From the NCBI GenBank assembly GCA_012934845.2, contig WNNJ02001937.1, positions 1 through 64,000 on the forward strand: 64,000 nucleotides of DNA, in the 5' to 3' direction. The stretch is from Pomphorhynchus laevis. Taxonomy: Eukaryota > Acanthocephala > Palaeacanthocephala > Echinorhynchida > Pomphorhynchidae. Position 1 is the stretch's first letter; each line of letters starts with the position of its first letter. The position numbers and the translations under genes are program-made. Shown here in pieces: positions 47,270-58,139 of the stretch. A model generated the notes under the pieces. The model was not told the DNA's origin. It worked only from the letters and a program-made list of their open reading frames with translations, and did not search any database.

Positions 47270-49360
47270 AACACTATCCCATACGTCAGGGAATAAGGCG
47301 TTTTATTATGGTTGTCTGCAAAGCCAATTGAAAGTGACGACTGTAGCTTTTCAGCTCATAAATTTGGAAATGTGATTAATTCAAGACATGGCCTTACTTG
47401 TTCTGACGTCCCGTTATCGATATCTCGAGAGTTTGTAATGGGGAGCAAGGGAGCTTCTTTCGCCTAGCCTTTTCGATGAGTGGTACAGCAGGAAGTACAA
47501 CATTCGTCATAAGGACAATTGCAGAAAGAACGACGCCAAAATCGGACAGAAAATATCAAATTATTGTAGCGGAAATTCGAGGATCAATTTGCGCTGCCTT
47601 GGCCAGGGCTTCATCACGTTGTCTAAGGGATCGGGGCTACCATGTTGACAGTTCATAACAGTTCGTCAGCACTCGTCAAATCGAACTCCCAAAGCAATAC
47701 TGCCCATCGCAGAATCTATCTTCACGCCAAGATTTGGGACTTGATAGCCACGCTGTCCAAATATAAAATTTTGAAATTGTAAGACTCGCCAATTAAAAAA
47801 TTAGACTTTATAAAATGTTAAGCTTATTTGCAGAAAATAAAATATTGTAAAATATTGTTTACTTACAATAAATTATTGAATTAATAAATGGCACTAAAAT
47901 ACAACTTCACAATTGATGGTAAGTGTGTCAAAGAAATCTTTAAATCGCTCCATCCTGAAGCGTATGAGTCAACTAGAGAAATTATTTTGTCAGAACCGCT
48001 GGAACGGTCTTGTCGGCATCACCACACCCGATTTGCAGTCCTGGATTACGAGGATATTATAAGAGCATTTAAGAAAACGCAAGGCTCTGCCGGTCCATTA
48101 GGTTTTGATTCCTCTATGTGGCGCTATATGTTGACAAGCTTCGGTGAGCATTCCCGAACGCTTGCTAGGGAAACCGGTTATTGCGAAGGGGTCCCCCTGT
48201 GTAAAACATTCGTGTAAGTAAATACTATCTCCTCCAAGAGTAAGCTGTGCCGATGATGCATACACGTTTCCGAGCAAAGTTGACAATGAACCTATATGTC
48301 CTGAGAGTCTTGAGGCTTTTACGGCGAGCAGATTGTTGGTTTTGAAAAATAAGACGAGAGACGTTCGGCCTATCGGGGTATGTGACGTTGCAAGACGCAT
48401 TGTCTCAAAGGCGATATTGTAAATAATTCAAAATGATTTACAGGCCGTTGCGGGATTGGATCAGCTCGCTACAGCACATAGAGGAGGAATCGAATATGCC
48501 ATACACTCCTTGAGCAAGTGTTACGAGGCAAATCCGAACTTCTGTATCCTGGCAGTAGATGCAACCAACGCTCTCAACTCAATAAATCGGAAAGCTGCAC
48601 TTTCAAACATGAAATTTATTGGTCCTGCATTGTCAACTGTGCTCGGAAACGTGTATTCATCATCGGCACAGCTTACTCTTGGAGGAGATAGTATTTAGTT
48701 ACACGAATGTTTTACTCAGGGGACCCCTTCGCAATAACCGGTTTCTCGATGGCATATCTGCCCCTTATTGAAAATTTACGCAAACATGTACCTGGCGTTA
48801 CACAGAGATGGTACGCGGTGATGCCAACTATTGGCAAATTCGAGGACATAAATAGGATGTGTCATTATTTCTAGAGTTAAGCCCGAAATTCGGATATCAT
48901 GTAAATGCCTCGAAAACAAAATTGATAGTGCGAAACTGCATGGATGATGGCAATTCAATTCCGTCCTCCACCGTTGAATTGTCGATAACTAGCCTTAGGA
49001 TTCTAGTTGTGCCCATTGTCCCTCCTAAGTACGAGAGCAGCGTGACGCTATCGGAAGAAGGACGGTGGATTACCTTAGTCGAGCGATTAACCAGTGTTGC
49101 AGAGATAAAACCACAAGACGTATATGTTGGGTAAGTTCGTTCAGGGCAGTTCAACTGGACGCACTTTAAGCGTTCCATTGAATGCCATCCGTCAGGCCGT
49201 CTAGTTCAAGGAATCACCGATACGTTCTTCCCTGCAATCATTGGATGACGATATTGACTTCACCATTACAAAATGGCATGCTTGGTTTTCCAAGCCCGCC
49301 AAAATAGCGGACAACCCAAGGTTTTTAGCGCACATGGAGTTCGAATCTTCCCAAAATATA
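47270..49360 (+). mobile_element. reverse-transcriptase relic of a distinctive non-LTR-like family
   Basis: Blocks in order on the plus strand: FTIDGKCVKEIFKSLHPEAY (47,900), GSAGPLGFDSSMWRYMLTSF (48,085), VRPIGVCDVARRIVSKAIL (48,360), DLQAVAGLDQLATAHRGGIE (48,435), ILAVDATNALNSINRKAAL (48,545), FTQGDPFAITGFSMAYLPLI (48,710), VTQRWYADDANYW (48,795), FGYHVNASKTKLIV (48,890). The DVRPIG / AGxxQ / VDA-NAxN / TQGDP / WYADDA set matches an RT family frequent in cnidarians and other invertebrates, whose clade name I cannot give with certainty. Multiple frameshifts, a stop in the palm and an internal inverted duplication show it is dead. No endonuclease or integrase recognised. Confidence 0.72.
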
Positions 49361-49569
49361 TGTGAATCATATTAGTCCGAACAAACGTGTTGCGCTCAAC
49401 GCTTATTTCAGGAAAGCGTCATGAAACAAATTGTAACGGAGCGACATCAATTGCGCCCGGAGAGATTACAGCCGAGTATATCCAGACTCGGGCAAACCGC
49501 GTCTCAGACTATCTCTCACGCTTCCAGAGACAACGCCTCTTCATGGTGAGACTTAAACAAGATCAGTGC

Positions 49570-50045
49570 AGTTGAGTCAGTAGATTGTTCATGAACAAAT
49601 TAAACAATAAGGGCCCTAGGACAGTGAGGAACACCTGACGTAATTAAACGTGGCGAGGATAATATACTACCAATTCGTACTAGGAAAGATCTATTAGATA
49701 AAAATCACTAATCTATCCTACAACTAGGCTATTAATGCCATATCCAACCACTATTTGAATGCGAGGACTATGGGGAGCACGGTCGAACGCACGACTAAAA
49801 TCGAGCATAACAACATCCACTGATTTCCCTTGGACTTGGATTCAATCTAAATTTACGGGCAGACAAAAGCTTCGTAAGGCAAGAACGTCCTTTTCAAAAG
49901 CCATGTTGCATAGAGCTATGTTGGCCTGTGATGCTTTAAGTGCTCGACTATGTGATCGTAAATATTCCTTTCGAGTACCCAGATGACTCGTAAGGCTTAT
50001 GGCATGATAGTTGTCAGATAAACTGCGGTCACCTTGAGACCGCAG
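49570..50045 (-). mobile_element. LINE reverse-transcriptase fragment
   Basis: The minus strand carries YHAISLTSHLGTRKEYLRSH near 50,000, then KSVDVVMLDFSRAFDRAPHS (motif A of the palm, about 49,800) and ITSGVP followed by LGPLLFNLFMNNL (motif B, about 49,630). The order and the LDFSRAFD and GVP...LGPLLF boxes are those of APE-type LINEs (Jockey/CR1 range). Frameshifts separate the blocks; both ends are lost. It lies tail-to-tail with the plus-strand RT relic to its left. Confidence 0.68.
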
Positions 50046-50244
50046 TGCATTTCATGTAGTAATTTATTTACTTTAGCAATTAATTTAGTAATTAATAAAT
50101 TTAATTTTATAGTAAAATAATCATCTTTATTTCAATTTGAAAACCTACATATTTTTGCAATTAATTGCAATTTTTAAACTAGCCATCTAGAGTTTGTTTC
50201 CTTATTTTAAGTAGATATACCTGTGCAGTCATTGTTACAATTAA

Positions 50245-50930
50245 AATTTTAATGACTATTTTTATTCTGCAAGCTACTTTAATCCTATCTATACGGCAAC
50301 AGCAGTACGCTACATTTCAGCATTGGTGGACCTCATCAGCTACTGATCCAAGACCTACATTTCACGTTTCGATCCTTTTAATATTGCCTGACGGTCACTC
50401 GACTCGTCTGCTTTATTAGCATGTAGATTTAATGAAAGACTTTTCATTTTACATTTTGCTTAAATTAAATCAGCATTGATATAGTTAAATATCGTAAGCA
50501 GGTTAAGATATATAAAGCTTTTCGACAAATTAACTTATCTAAAAACATGTTATATAACACAACACAAGTAAGATAATTTTATCGATCACATATAAAAATT
50601 TATTTTTTAGTTCAAATTCATTATATCGTAAAATTTTAGGTAAGATGCAAAACCTTCCAATTCATTGTCAACATATAAAAGCTATTGAAGAAAGCTTTTA
50701 TATGCCTATGATCTGTGAAACGATCGTAGGCATATTTTATACTTAAATTCAATATGTAGATATAATCATATTTTATTGATACATTATTTAAAAATATTGA
50801 AACTTGATCTGGAAGAAATTACGCTTATTTTTAAAAACGGTTTCTTGTACCAAACTATCAAGACCAGCAGAGGCTAAGAGATTTACATCCTAGAAATTTG
50901 GGCAGTGCTGTCAAATTGATAATAATTGAC
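50245..50930 (-). repeat. 690-bp inverted repeat, right arm
   Basis: Reverse complement of 46,061-46,752, ending GGCAGTGCTGTCAAATTGAT and TTGAC. One base change (CGGCAAC versus CGCCAAC by strand), one two-base length change near 50,575 and an end mismatch are the only differences I found. The hammerhead-like motif (50,328-50,375, minus strand) is unchanged. Confidence 0.93.
50328..50375 (-). ncRNA. hammerhead-like ribozyme motif, right arm copy
   Basis: Identical to 46,618-46,665 on the opposite strand: GGATC, GAAA, ACGT/ATGT, GTA, CTGATGA and GGTCC are all intact. A transcript through both arms could form a 690-bp duplex that would mask the fold. Confidence 0.5.
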
Positions 50931-52495
50931 AAGGACCACCTGAAATTAATATATCCGCAGTGCTACCGCTGTCAACAATAGGTTCACTTTTAAAAGGTGT
51001 TTGGAAAGTGGTCCTCGTTATTGTACTGCGGATGCGAGCATGAATCCCAGATTCGTAAAAGATATAAAAATCCCTGATGCGCCAATTGGGGGCATTCTCA
51101 CGCGTGCACGCATTTTAAAGATTATTAAAAGTGGATGGACGAGGAGAATAAAAGAGCGTAATGTAGAAGTACAGTCCGATTTCAAGCAGTTAAAAGTTAG
51201 TCTGCTGATTAGCATGCTTCAGATAATGAGGATGTTGATGAAAAATATAATTAAATATAATACACTAAAAAATATAATTACGGCAATGCTGGCAGAGAAT
51301 AAAAATCTTCAAGCAAAATTGGGCACTGAATTTTTCACAGGATTTCAAAAAGAATGCGTTATTTTATAAATTGTTAGTGCAAAAAATCGCTTGAGATTAC
51401 GGTCTCAAAGCTGGCTAAGATTAATTTTTTAATCCATATTTGCTGCTAAATAACTGGACTTCGATCATCAGCTCCATCAGTCTAATGTATCACTCCGAGA
51501 CGATCCTAACCACCCAGCAGTCATCGTCAGTCGGATGAAGTGGTTAGGGTACGTTTCGACTGCTTTTGTGATAACTATAAAGACACCAGCAATTCCTCAC
51601 GATGCTAAACGAAGCTCAGGTGTAGAAAGCGTTTTTACTGACTTGTTATGTGTGGACCTTCTAGTTATTCTTTATATAAGGCGCAAATGCGTATCCGTTT
51701 ATTACGAGGGCACTGAACTTCTTACAAGATTCCAAAAGGCATGAGTCATTTTATAAATTGTTATTGCGAAAAAGCGCTTGAAACTGTGGTCCAGGAGCCA
51801 AAACTCCTAGAATGCAGATATATATATCTCATAATAAGTAATGATAATTAGAGAAGATTTATTGACATCATTTCTACCGGTATTAGGCATAAAAATAACC
51901 ATATACAATAGCAAACAGATCATTACGTAAATGTGCATAAATAAAGAAAACAAAAAGATGTAATAGATAAAATAAGTTTACGTATCATTGATACATTTTG
52001 ATTGCATCAACAAATAAAATCGTAAAATGTAATCCGTCTAATTTAAAATCTGTTTATTTTGTCAGTTTGTAATAGAGGCATTTTTGAGAATACTGTACAT
52101 GTGAATACGTGTTGAAGTTGATCTCATTTACAATTACACAGAAAGCATACACATGACTTTGAATTTTCGGGCATAGCAATACATACATAAAAGAATTTAT
52201 CATGATACCAATAGATTGATGCTCTCCAAACTAAAAGCTTTTTGGTTTCACATGGGTATCTCTATTAAAACTGCTTAATACTGTGTTTGATAGAGTTGAT
52301 ATCCATTAAATGTATTAATTAATCACCGATATTAAAACTGTATATGATAGAGTTGTGGATCAACAGTAGCTTTCTTTTTATAAAAACCGTCTGGATTTGA
52401 AGAAAATGCGGGAGTATGCTCAAAATTTAATGCTTCGCATACATGAATTAAGCAAGGCCGTAAATTAGCGAGTGTGGCTACTACCGTGGAAGAGC
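50931..52495. other. unassigned stretch with a 122-codon frame and a direct repeat
   Basis: A plus-strand frame (51,001-51,369) reads RYCTADASMNPRFVKDIKIP and then a basic helix (SGWTRRIKERNVEVQ). It has no ATG near its start and matches no family I know. About 90 bases from GCACTGAATTTTTCACAGGA (51,319) recur in diverged form at 51,711, each followed by ATTTTATAAATTGTTA. So the stretch may be two decayed copies of an unknown element. 51,800-52,495 shows nothing. Confidence 0.35.
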
Positions 52496-52503
52496 ATATA
52501 AAC

Positions 52504-54796
52504 CAGAATTCGTCAACGGGAGCCTTGTGGCCCCCTGGTGGGCCCTGAAATGTTCAGGGGTTTACAGACAATTTTGTAAGAGTTGGGGTGCCACAGAGTT
52601 TTCTGGGGGGCCACGGAGTTTTCGACGGGCGTACACCTAGCCAAATTAGGTCCGATGTGAAGTATGACTCAAACAGAATATATGACAAAAATTAAGTAAA
52701 CGAGGACCGTTCACAAGTAGATTTCGTGTATGTACACACAAAACTTTTATATTTTAAGTTCTGTTCTATATCTCCACTATTGTTTATATGTCCATAATCG
52801 TACTGATTCAAACACTTTTAGACGAAGATAACAAGAAATGGAATGCACATAAAGAAAATGTCGGCAATATTCTGTAGAATATTTTGGATTTAAATTCATT
52901 CCATCTCTAGTAAATGCAACACATCCAATGTGCCTGATATGTCACGCCACTTTATTGAACGAAAGCCTACGCCCATCAAAACTAAAGAAGCATTTACAAA
53001 TGAAACATCCGGAGGAGTCCACTAAGTCCATAGATTACTTCAAAGCAAAACGCGACGCATTTTTATCCCCGCGACACTCTGGATAAATTATTTTAATCAG
53101 CTCAACGTAAAATCGATACGGGGTTGATTGTTTCTTACGAAATAGCGGAAATAATTGGCAAGTCGGGATTGACACATTCAATTGGAGAAAAGGTGATCGC
53201 TCCTGTGATTAATAAGGTGATTGCGGGAATGACTAATCTTGACCCCACTTTGATTCTAAAGTATATAGCGTATAGTACTTCCACAATTTCTAGAAGAATT
53301 GATGAAATCAGCATGGATATGAAAGCGCAGTTAGTACAAAAATTTGTAACTAGACCTTTTTCTCTCCAGCTTGATGAGTCAACATTCCAGAATAGTCAAG
53401 CTATATTAATGGCTTATGTACGATTTCTTGATAAAAATGACTGTTTGAAAGAATTTATTGTTTCACGATCAGTTACGACCGATTGTAAAGGCGAGACGCT
53501 CTTCAAGATGGTGAGGGATTATTTGTCCGAAACTGATGTCTAATCTCGAATATAGTCGCATGTTCGACTGATGGAGCTCCAGCAATGAGTGAACGGCATA
53601 ACGGTTTTATCGCCCATTTAAAACGCGCTGTACCGTCGGTTATATGTATACACTGCATTATTCATCGACATCATCTGGCAGCAAAAAAACTGAACGAGCG
53701 ACTACATGAGTCGATGAATACGGTAATACAAACGACCAACCACATAAAGTCGAATGCACTATGTGAGCGTCTTTTCAAGGAATTATGTAAACACAACGAA
53801 GAGTCATACAATCAATTACTATTTCATACCGAAGACCGGTGGCTTTCAAGGGGAAATTGTTTACGCGGAGTTGTCGAACTTTGGGATTCTATAACATCAT
53901 TCTTTGCACAACACGAATTGGGAAGTGAATTGTGTAAAGCTAAAAAGAACATTTACTTTATGAGTGATATATTCGAAAAGCTCACATTTCTGTTGAGAAA
54001 CTCCAAGGTAAATGTGCCGATCTAATATCGCCAAAGTAAACTATCATCGCATTCATATCTAAACTCATTTTGCATAAGCAAAATTTGGCGCAAAAGATAT
54101 TTGTCAATTTCCCCACGCTTGATATCGTATCAAACATAATAACCGACGATGACATCCTCATTTACACATCATATTTGACAAATCTCATATTACGCATGAA
54201 TAAAAGGGGTGCAGACTTATTACCCATGGAAATAGCAGCTTGGGTAGTGAATCCATATGACTGCATACCACATAAACAAACAATTGAAGTTCAGAACGAG
54301 GTGGTCAATCTTCAGCATGACGTGTCAATGCGAAACAAATTTTCTAAGCTTGGTCAATGCGCCTTGTTCTGCCACGATATTATGGAACATTACCACCCCA
54401 TTCTTCGATCGAAGCTACACATGCACATGCTCCCATTCCCAACTACTTATCTTGTTGAAGCGGGATTTAGCAAGCTTTTATCGCGGTGGACAAAATATCG
54501 AAACCGCCTTAACATTGAGCGACGTGGAGACCTACGCATGAGCCTGTCAGCAATGAATGCAGATATGGCAAAACTTGCGTCAAAGCACCAATTTCAGGGA
54601 TTGTATTGACTTGATATTATATGCTTTGGATAAATAGACACTTTTCTGTTCTTGTTAGTCTCTTAATTTGCATATTTGAATTTTATTATAATTTGTATAA
54701 GCGAAAATATTTTTTTACAAAAACGAAATTTGAGGGGCCACAGCTATCTAGCTTTATAAAAAGGGGGCCACGGCGAAAAAAGGTTGACGAATCCTG
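52504..54796 (+). mobile_element. hAT transposon (ZBED5-like), complete ends, decayed transposase
   Basis: 2,293 bp bounded by CAGAATTCGTCAAC and, inverted, CAGGATTCGTCAAC, with 8-bp duplications ATATAAAC (52,496-52,503) and ATCTAAAC (54,797-54,804). The transposase begins near 52,858 (CRQYSVEYFGFKF), has a BED zinc finger (PMCLICHATL...KHLQMKHPEE), then YEIAEIIGKSGLTHSI, FSLQLDESTF with the first catalytic Asp, CSTDGAPAMSERHNGF with the second, ICIHCIIHRHHLAAKK, HTEDRWLSRGNCLRG and the hAT C-terminal dimerisation block LPFPTTYLVEAGFSKL. The frame is broken by a stop and shift after PRHSG (53,084), a shift near 53,545 and a break near 54,025-54,070. Dead, but young enough for TSDs to survive with one change. 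Confidence 0.93.
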
Positions 54797-54804
54797 ATCT
54801 AAAC

Positions 54805-55139
54805 GAAACACCGATAATTTTTTCACACAAATCCATAGGCACCTGTCCAGCTGATGAAAATTAAAAGCGCTTCAATCTATCAATAATACCGATAGAACAT
54901 ATTAAATTATCGGGAGCAACATTACAAGTAACAAATTGCCACAACAAATGACAAAGTTCCTAAATTCATAGCACAAGAAGTTGCTATTGTTATCTTTGAA
55001 GATTTACGATATAAACGTTTAGTAAAGGACCATTTCGACGTAAGTAACAAATAAATAGCTAAAATGCTTAGACCGTCGCAGACTCTTAAGGATAGCTATA
55101 GGAAGATCGTGTACAGCAAACGAAAATGAAGTAGATCTC
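54805..55139. other. flank of the hAT element, nothing recognised
   Basis: Contains a stretch near 55,065-55,130 (CTTAGACCGTCGCAGACTCT and following) that repeats in diverged form at 55,465, part of the LINE fragment next door. Confidence 0.45.
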
Positions 55140-55600
55140 TATAACTATTGCAGAATTCTAAATTTTCGTTTCCAAATTTTAGCTTGTCGCAGCGACGGAT
55201 TGTACCACCTATTCGAATTTCACAACTTTGGATTTATTAATGTTTACCATAATTTGTCGCAAAGCATAGAAAGTGCATTAAATGATGATACGACAGATTT
55301 TTGGATAATATCACGAAATCATCAGCGTTTTATAGAGCGCGTTTTATATCAAGTTCTAATTGAAATATAGTGCTAGGCAGATCAAGTTCAAAAAATGAAA
55401 ATAACAGTGGGCTCAGAGGATCGCCCTGCAAAACACCACGATCAGCTATAAACGGTGGCGAAACGCTTAGACCGTCGGAGAATCTTAAGGATGGCTCTAG
55501 GAAAATCAAGTACAACAAATAAATTGATTAACAAATAAAGTGTATCGCCGAGCAAAACACCACGATCAGCCATAAATGATGGCGGGACACTTAAACGACA
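55140..55600 (-). mobile_element. LINE reverse-transcriptase fragment
   Basis: The minus strand reads PPFIADRGVLQGDPLSPLLF (palm motif B, about 55,430) and SFFELDLPSTI, and then, shifted, VNINKSKVVKF near 55,240, the Lys-Ser-Lys block that follows the YADD box. The YADD box itself is not intact. A GVLQGD-PLSPLLF form with DLPSTI resembles RTE- or R1-like elements; clade uncertain. A phrase with CTTAGACCGTC is duplicated on both sides (55,068 and 55,465), as if two partial copies lie in tandem. Confidence 0.6.
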
Positions 55601-57060
55601 TCAAGAAGAAGGAATCGAACGAATATTAAGCAAGACATTAAATAAGTGCTTCCAGTAATTAAGTTACCACTCAATAGTTGATATTAGATGCACAAAGCAA
55701 AGTTGATATACCCAAGAGACTATTATTCTTCATGATGTAAAGGAATATGTGCACTTTACTAGACGTAAATAATAAACTAAGCGGATCCGTATCATCAGTA
55801 GCATTTAAATTTAATAAAATGATCAATAAAACAGCAGTTTGTTGTAAGGCTGAATGACGAAGAACATATTTAAAATTTAAAGATCAGTCAGATAGAGAAA
55901 TTCTAAAGCTGTGTTTGTGACCTCCTTTATTAAGTAACCATACAATATACTCTGCTTTGTGTAAAATTAGTTGTTCCTCCTTTAGGAATCGAGCTTTGCG
56001 AAATTCAGTTACAAGTTGAACATAACCTACCCTTGTATAAAGTAATTTCTGGATGACAAATCGAAGTGAAGACGTTTATTTAGTGCAATCAAGTATTATT
56101 TTATTTCCCTAAACCAACCAGTCTTTGTGGAAATTACTATTTTCTTAGAGATATTAGAATTATGTTTACAAGCTGATAAAAGAGTTGAAGTCAAACAAGA
56201 AATACTCTCTTCAAGCTTTAGTGATTTAAGTAAATTGCACGATCGAGCAATAACGGTAAAGCCGATTTCCGATTCCCGTACAACTCTGCTGAAGTTTGGT
56301 TTAGAACGCGGAAGTTGTAGTTAGCCATTACAACAGTCAAATAATAATAAATAATAATATCATTTATAACATCAATTTGGTAATATAAACAGCACACCTA
56401 TTGGCGTTTATTCTACTTCTCTATTGCATTTGACCTATTCAAATTTCGTTTTATACACTCGAATCCGCCAGGATGCCTAAGAGAATTTCAATTGTGTTCT
56501 TTATTAACCGATTATAGTATGAAAATAATCCTGATGCTTGTCGTCAGTTTGATCGAATGCAAAATATCTGACACGAGAAACAACTTGTGGTATATTCTAC
56601 TGATATTACATTAAGCAAATGTACGTTTCTTACATTAAGCTTACCAACTATAGTAAGCCGCGGCTGGACATTTAAATGCCTAAAATACTATAAATTGCTC
56701 AATTCCATGTTGTTGCGATACTAGTTTTTAGGAAATAATTGATTTGATGATTTTATAAAAGTTATCAGTTTTGAAAACAAAGTCTATTTATGTGATTAAC
56801 CTATATGTATAATAATCCGAATATACGATATGCAAGCAAATACCAGTATTTGGCACCTAGGTCTACAAGCAATTTTAGAATTTAATACATTTGCTTTTAA
56901 GAAACTTTGTTGACCTCATTCCGATAGTGTACCGAATAAAGGTGTGACCGACTCGTAGCAGCAGGAAATGGTTTTACAGTCAAGCGGAACGCTTACCCAA
57001 TATTTTGACGGAATATGAAACGCAGTACTCTCGTAAGGATCACCGGTTATAAAACGAGCT
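55601..57060. other. unassigned DNA with an 85-codon open stretch
   Basis: A plus-strand frame from about 56,070 to 56,324 (VEITIFLEILELCLQADKR... ending LLKFGLERGSCS) has normal composition but no start context and no family I know; it may be a decayed element. Nothing else is recognised. Confidence 0.35.
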
Positions 57061-57335
57061 ACTGATTTTTACAACAATGCAGCGCCTTGTTAATTCCGCA
57101 GTGCGTATCCTTTTTCGCGTCCGACGTTTTGATCACATATCATCTTGCCTCTCCGAATTCAACTGGCTAACTATGGCAAATCGCCGCATCCAATTTCGTA
57201 TTCCTTGTGTCACTTTTCAACTCCCTTCCTCAAACTCGCCTGCTTATCTGCATCTTCCTGCACGTCCTGAATCCTCCCTTGCCTCCATAAATCTTTTTAC
57301 AAATGACTATCTTCTTCATATGTCGTGATATTCTT
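57061..57335 (+). mobile_element. CR1/L2-like LINE C-terminal fragment, second subfamily
   Basis: MQRLVNSAVRILFRVRRFDH followed by ISSCLSEFNWLTMANRRIQF corresponds to the INTAVRVLFRLRRFDHTSTYF and LSWPTIHIRIKLRLL block of the 58-62 kb LINE, but is clearly diverged from it. Only about 80 codons are left. The 57,335-57,500 part shows no gene. Confidence 0.7.
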
Positions 57336-57499
57336 CAAACTGTGCCTTTTATTGCCGATATTCTTGTCTGGAATAAACTGCATTCCTCCACTTACTCAAC
57401 CACTCTTTTTATCCTTTAAACAGTCTGCTCTTTTTGCGCTTTAATAATTGATTTCAATTATTCACACTGTTTTGAACTGTCTCACACATCAAAATCTAC

Positions 57500-57990
57500 C
57501 TATTGGCATTGCTCATACTTTCGTTCTTTGTTTGTTTTTATGACCATACTCATAATAGCAAACAAATGTCGACTGAATAGAGAAATATCTAGATCTCCAA
57601 TCGAACTAGATAAAATTATGGGTTTTGTAACAAACAACACGTTATGTTGCCCAAAATACTGGAAAAATTTACTATCCATCATCTGGAATGGAGTACACAT
57701 TTCTTTGTTTGGCAGACATCATTGAATTAGGAGAGCAAACCTATTGAAAGTAGACAGCTTTGTTTCTCTAACCAAACGAATAATCATTAATTCTGCTTCA
57801 AGAAATTCTTTTCTTGAGTATTTAAAATACAAAGGTAAATGTTCTGGCGTGATTCCGTCTCAACCCATCGTTACCAGATGTAACAATAGTTTAAAAATGC
57901 TTGACAAAGAACTTACTATAGTCACTTATATAGTCAGTTTTTACTATAACCGAAAATCTATAAAAAGACATCAAAACAAAAGACGTTAAA
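57500..57990 (+). mobile_element. possible hAT-type transposase remnant
   Basis: Two open pieces (57,528-57,725 and 57,744-57,989). The second reads VSLTKRIIINSASRNSFLEY, then CSGVIPSQPIVTRCNNSLKM. The position of VTR-C/W-N after a P-x-x-P stretch resembles the VLTRWGTW region of CGGBP1-like hAT transposases. The match is short and I hold it weakly. Confidence 0.25.
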
Positions 57991-58139
57991 ACAAAAGTCT
58001 TGATAATTCAAATTCTTACAATAAAATAACATACAACAATATACAGTCTAATATACATACAATCTAAAGTAAATACACTAATCGACGACAACCATCGACG
58101 ACAACCATCGGTTGAAAAATTGATTTAAATACATTCTTA

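Noticed and set aside
48098-48400. Separate minus-strand RT gene
   Set aside because: Its RT-like part is the inverted duplication of the plus-strand relic.
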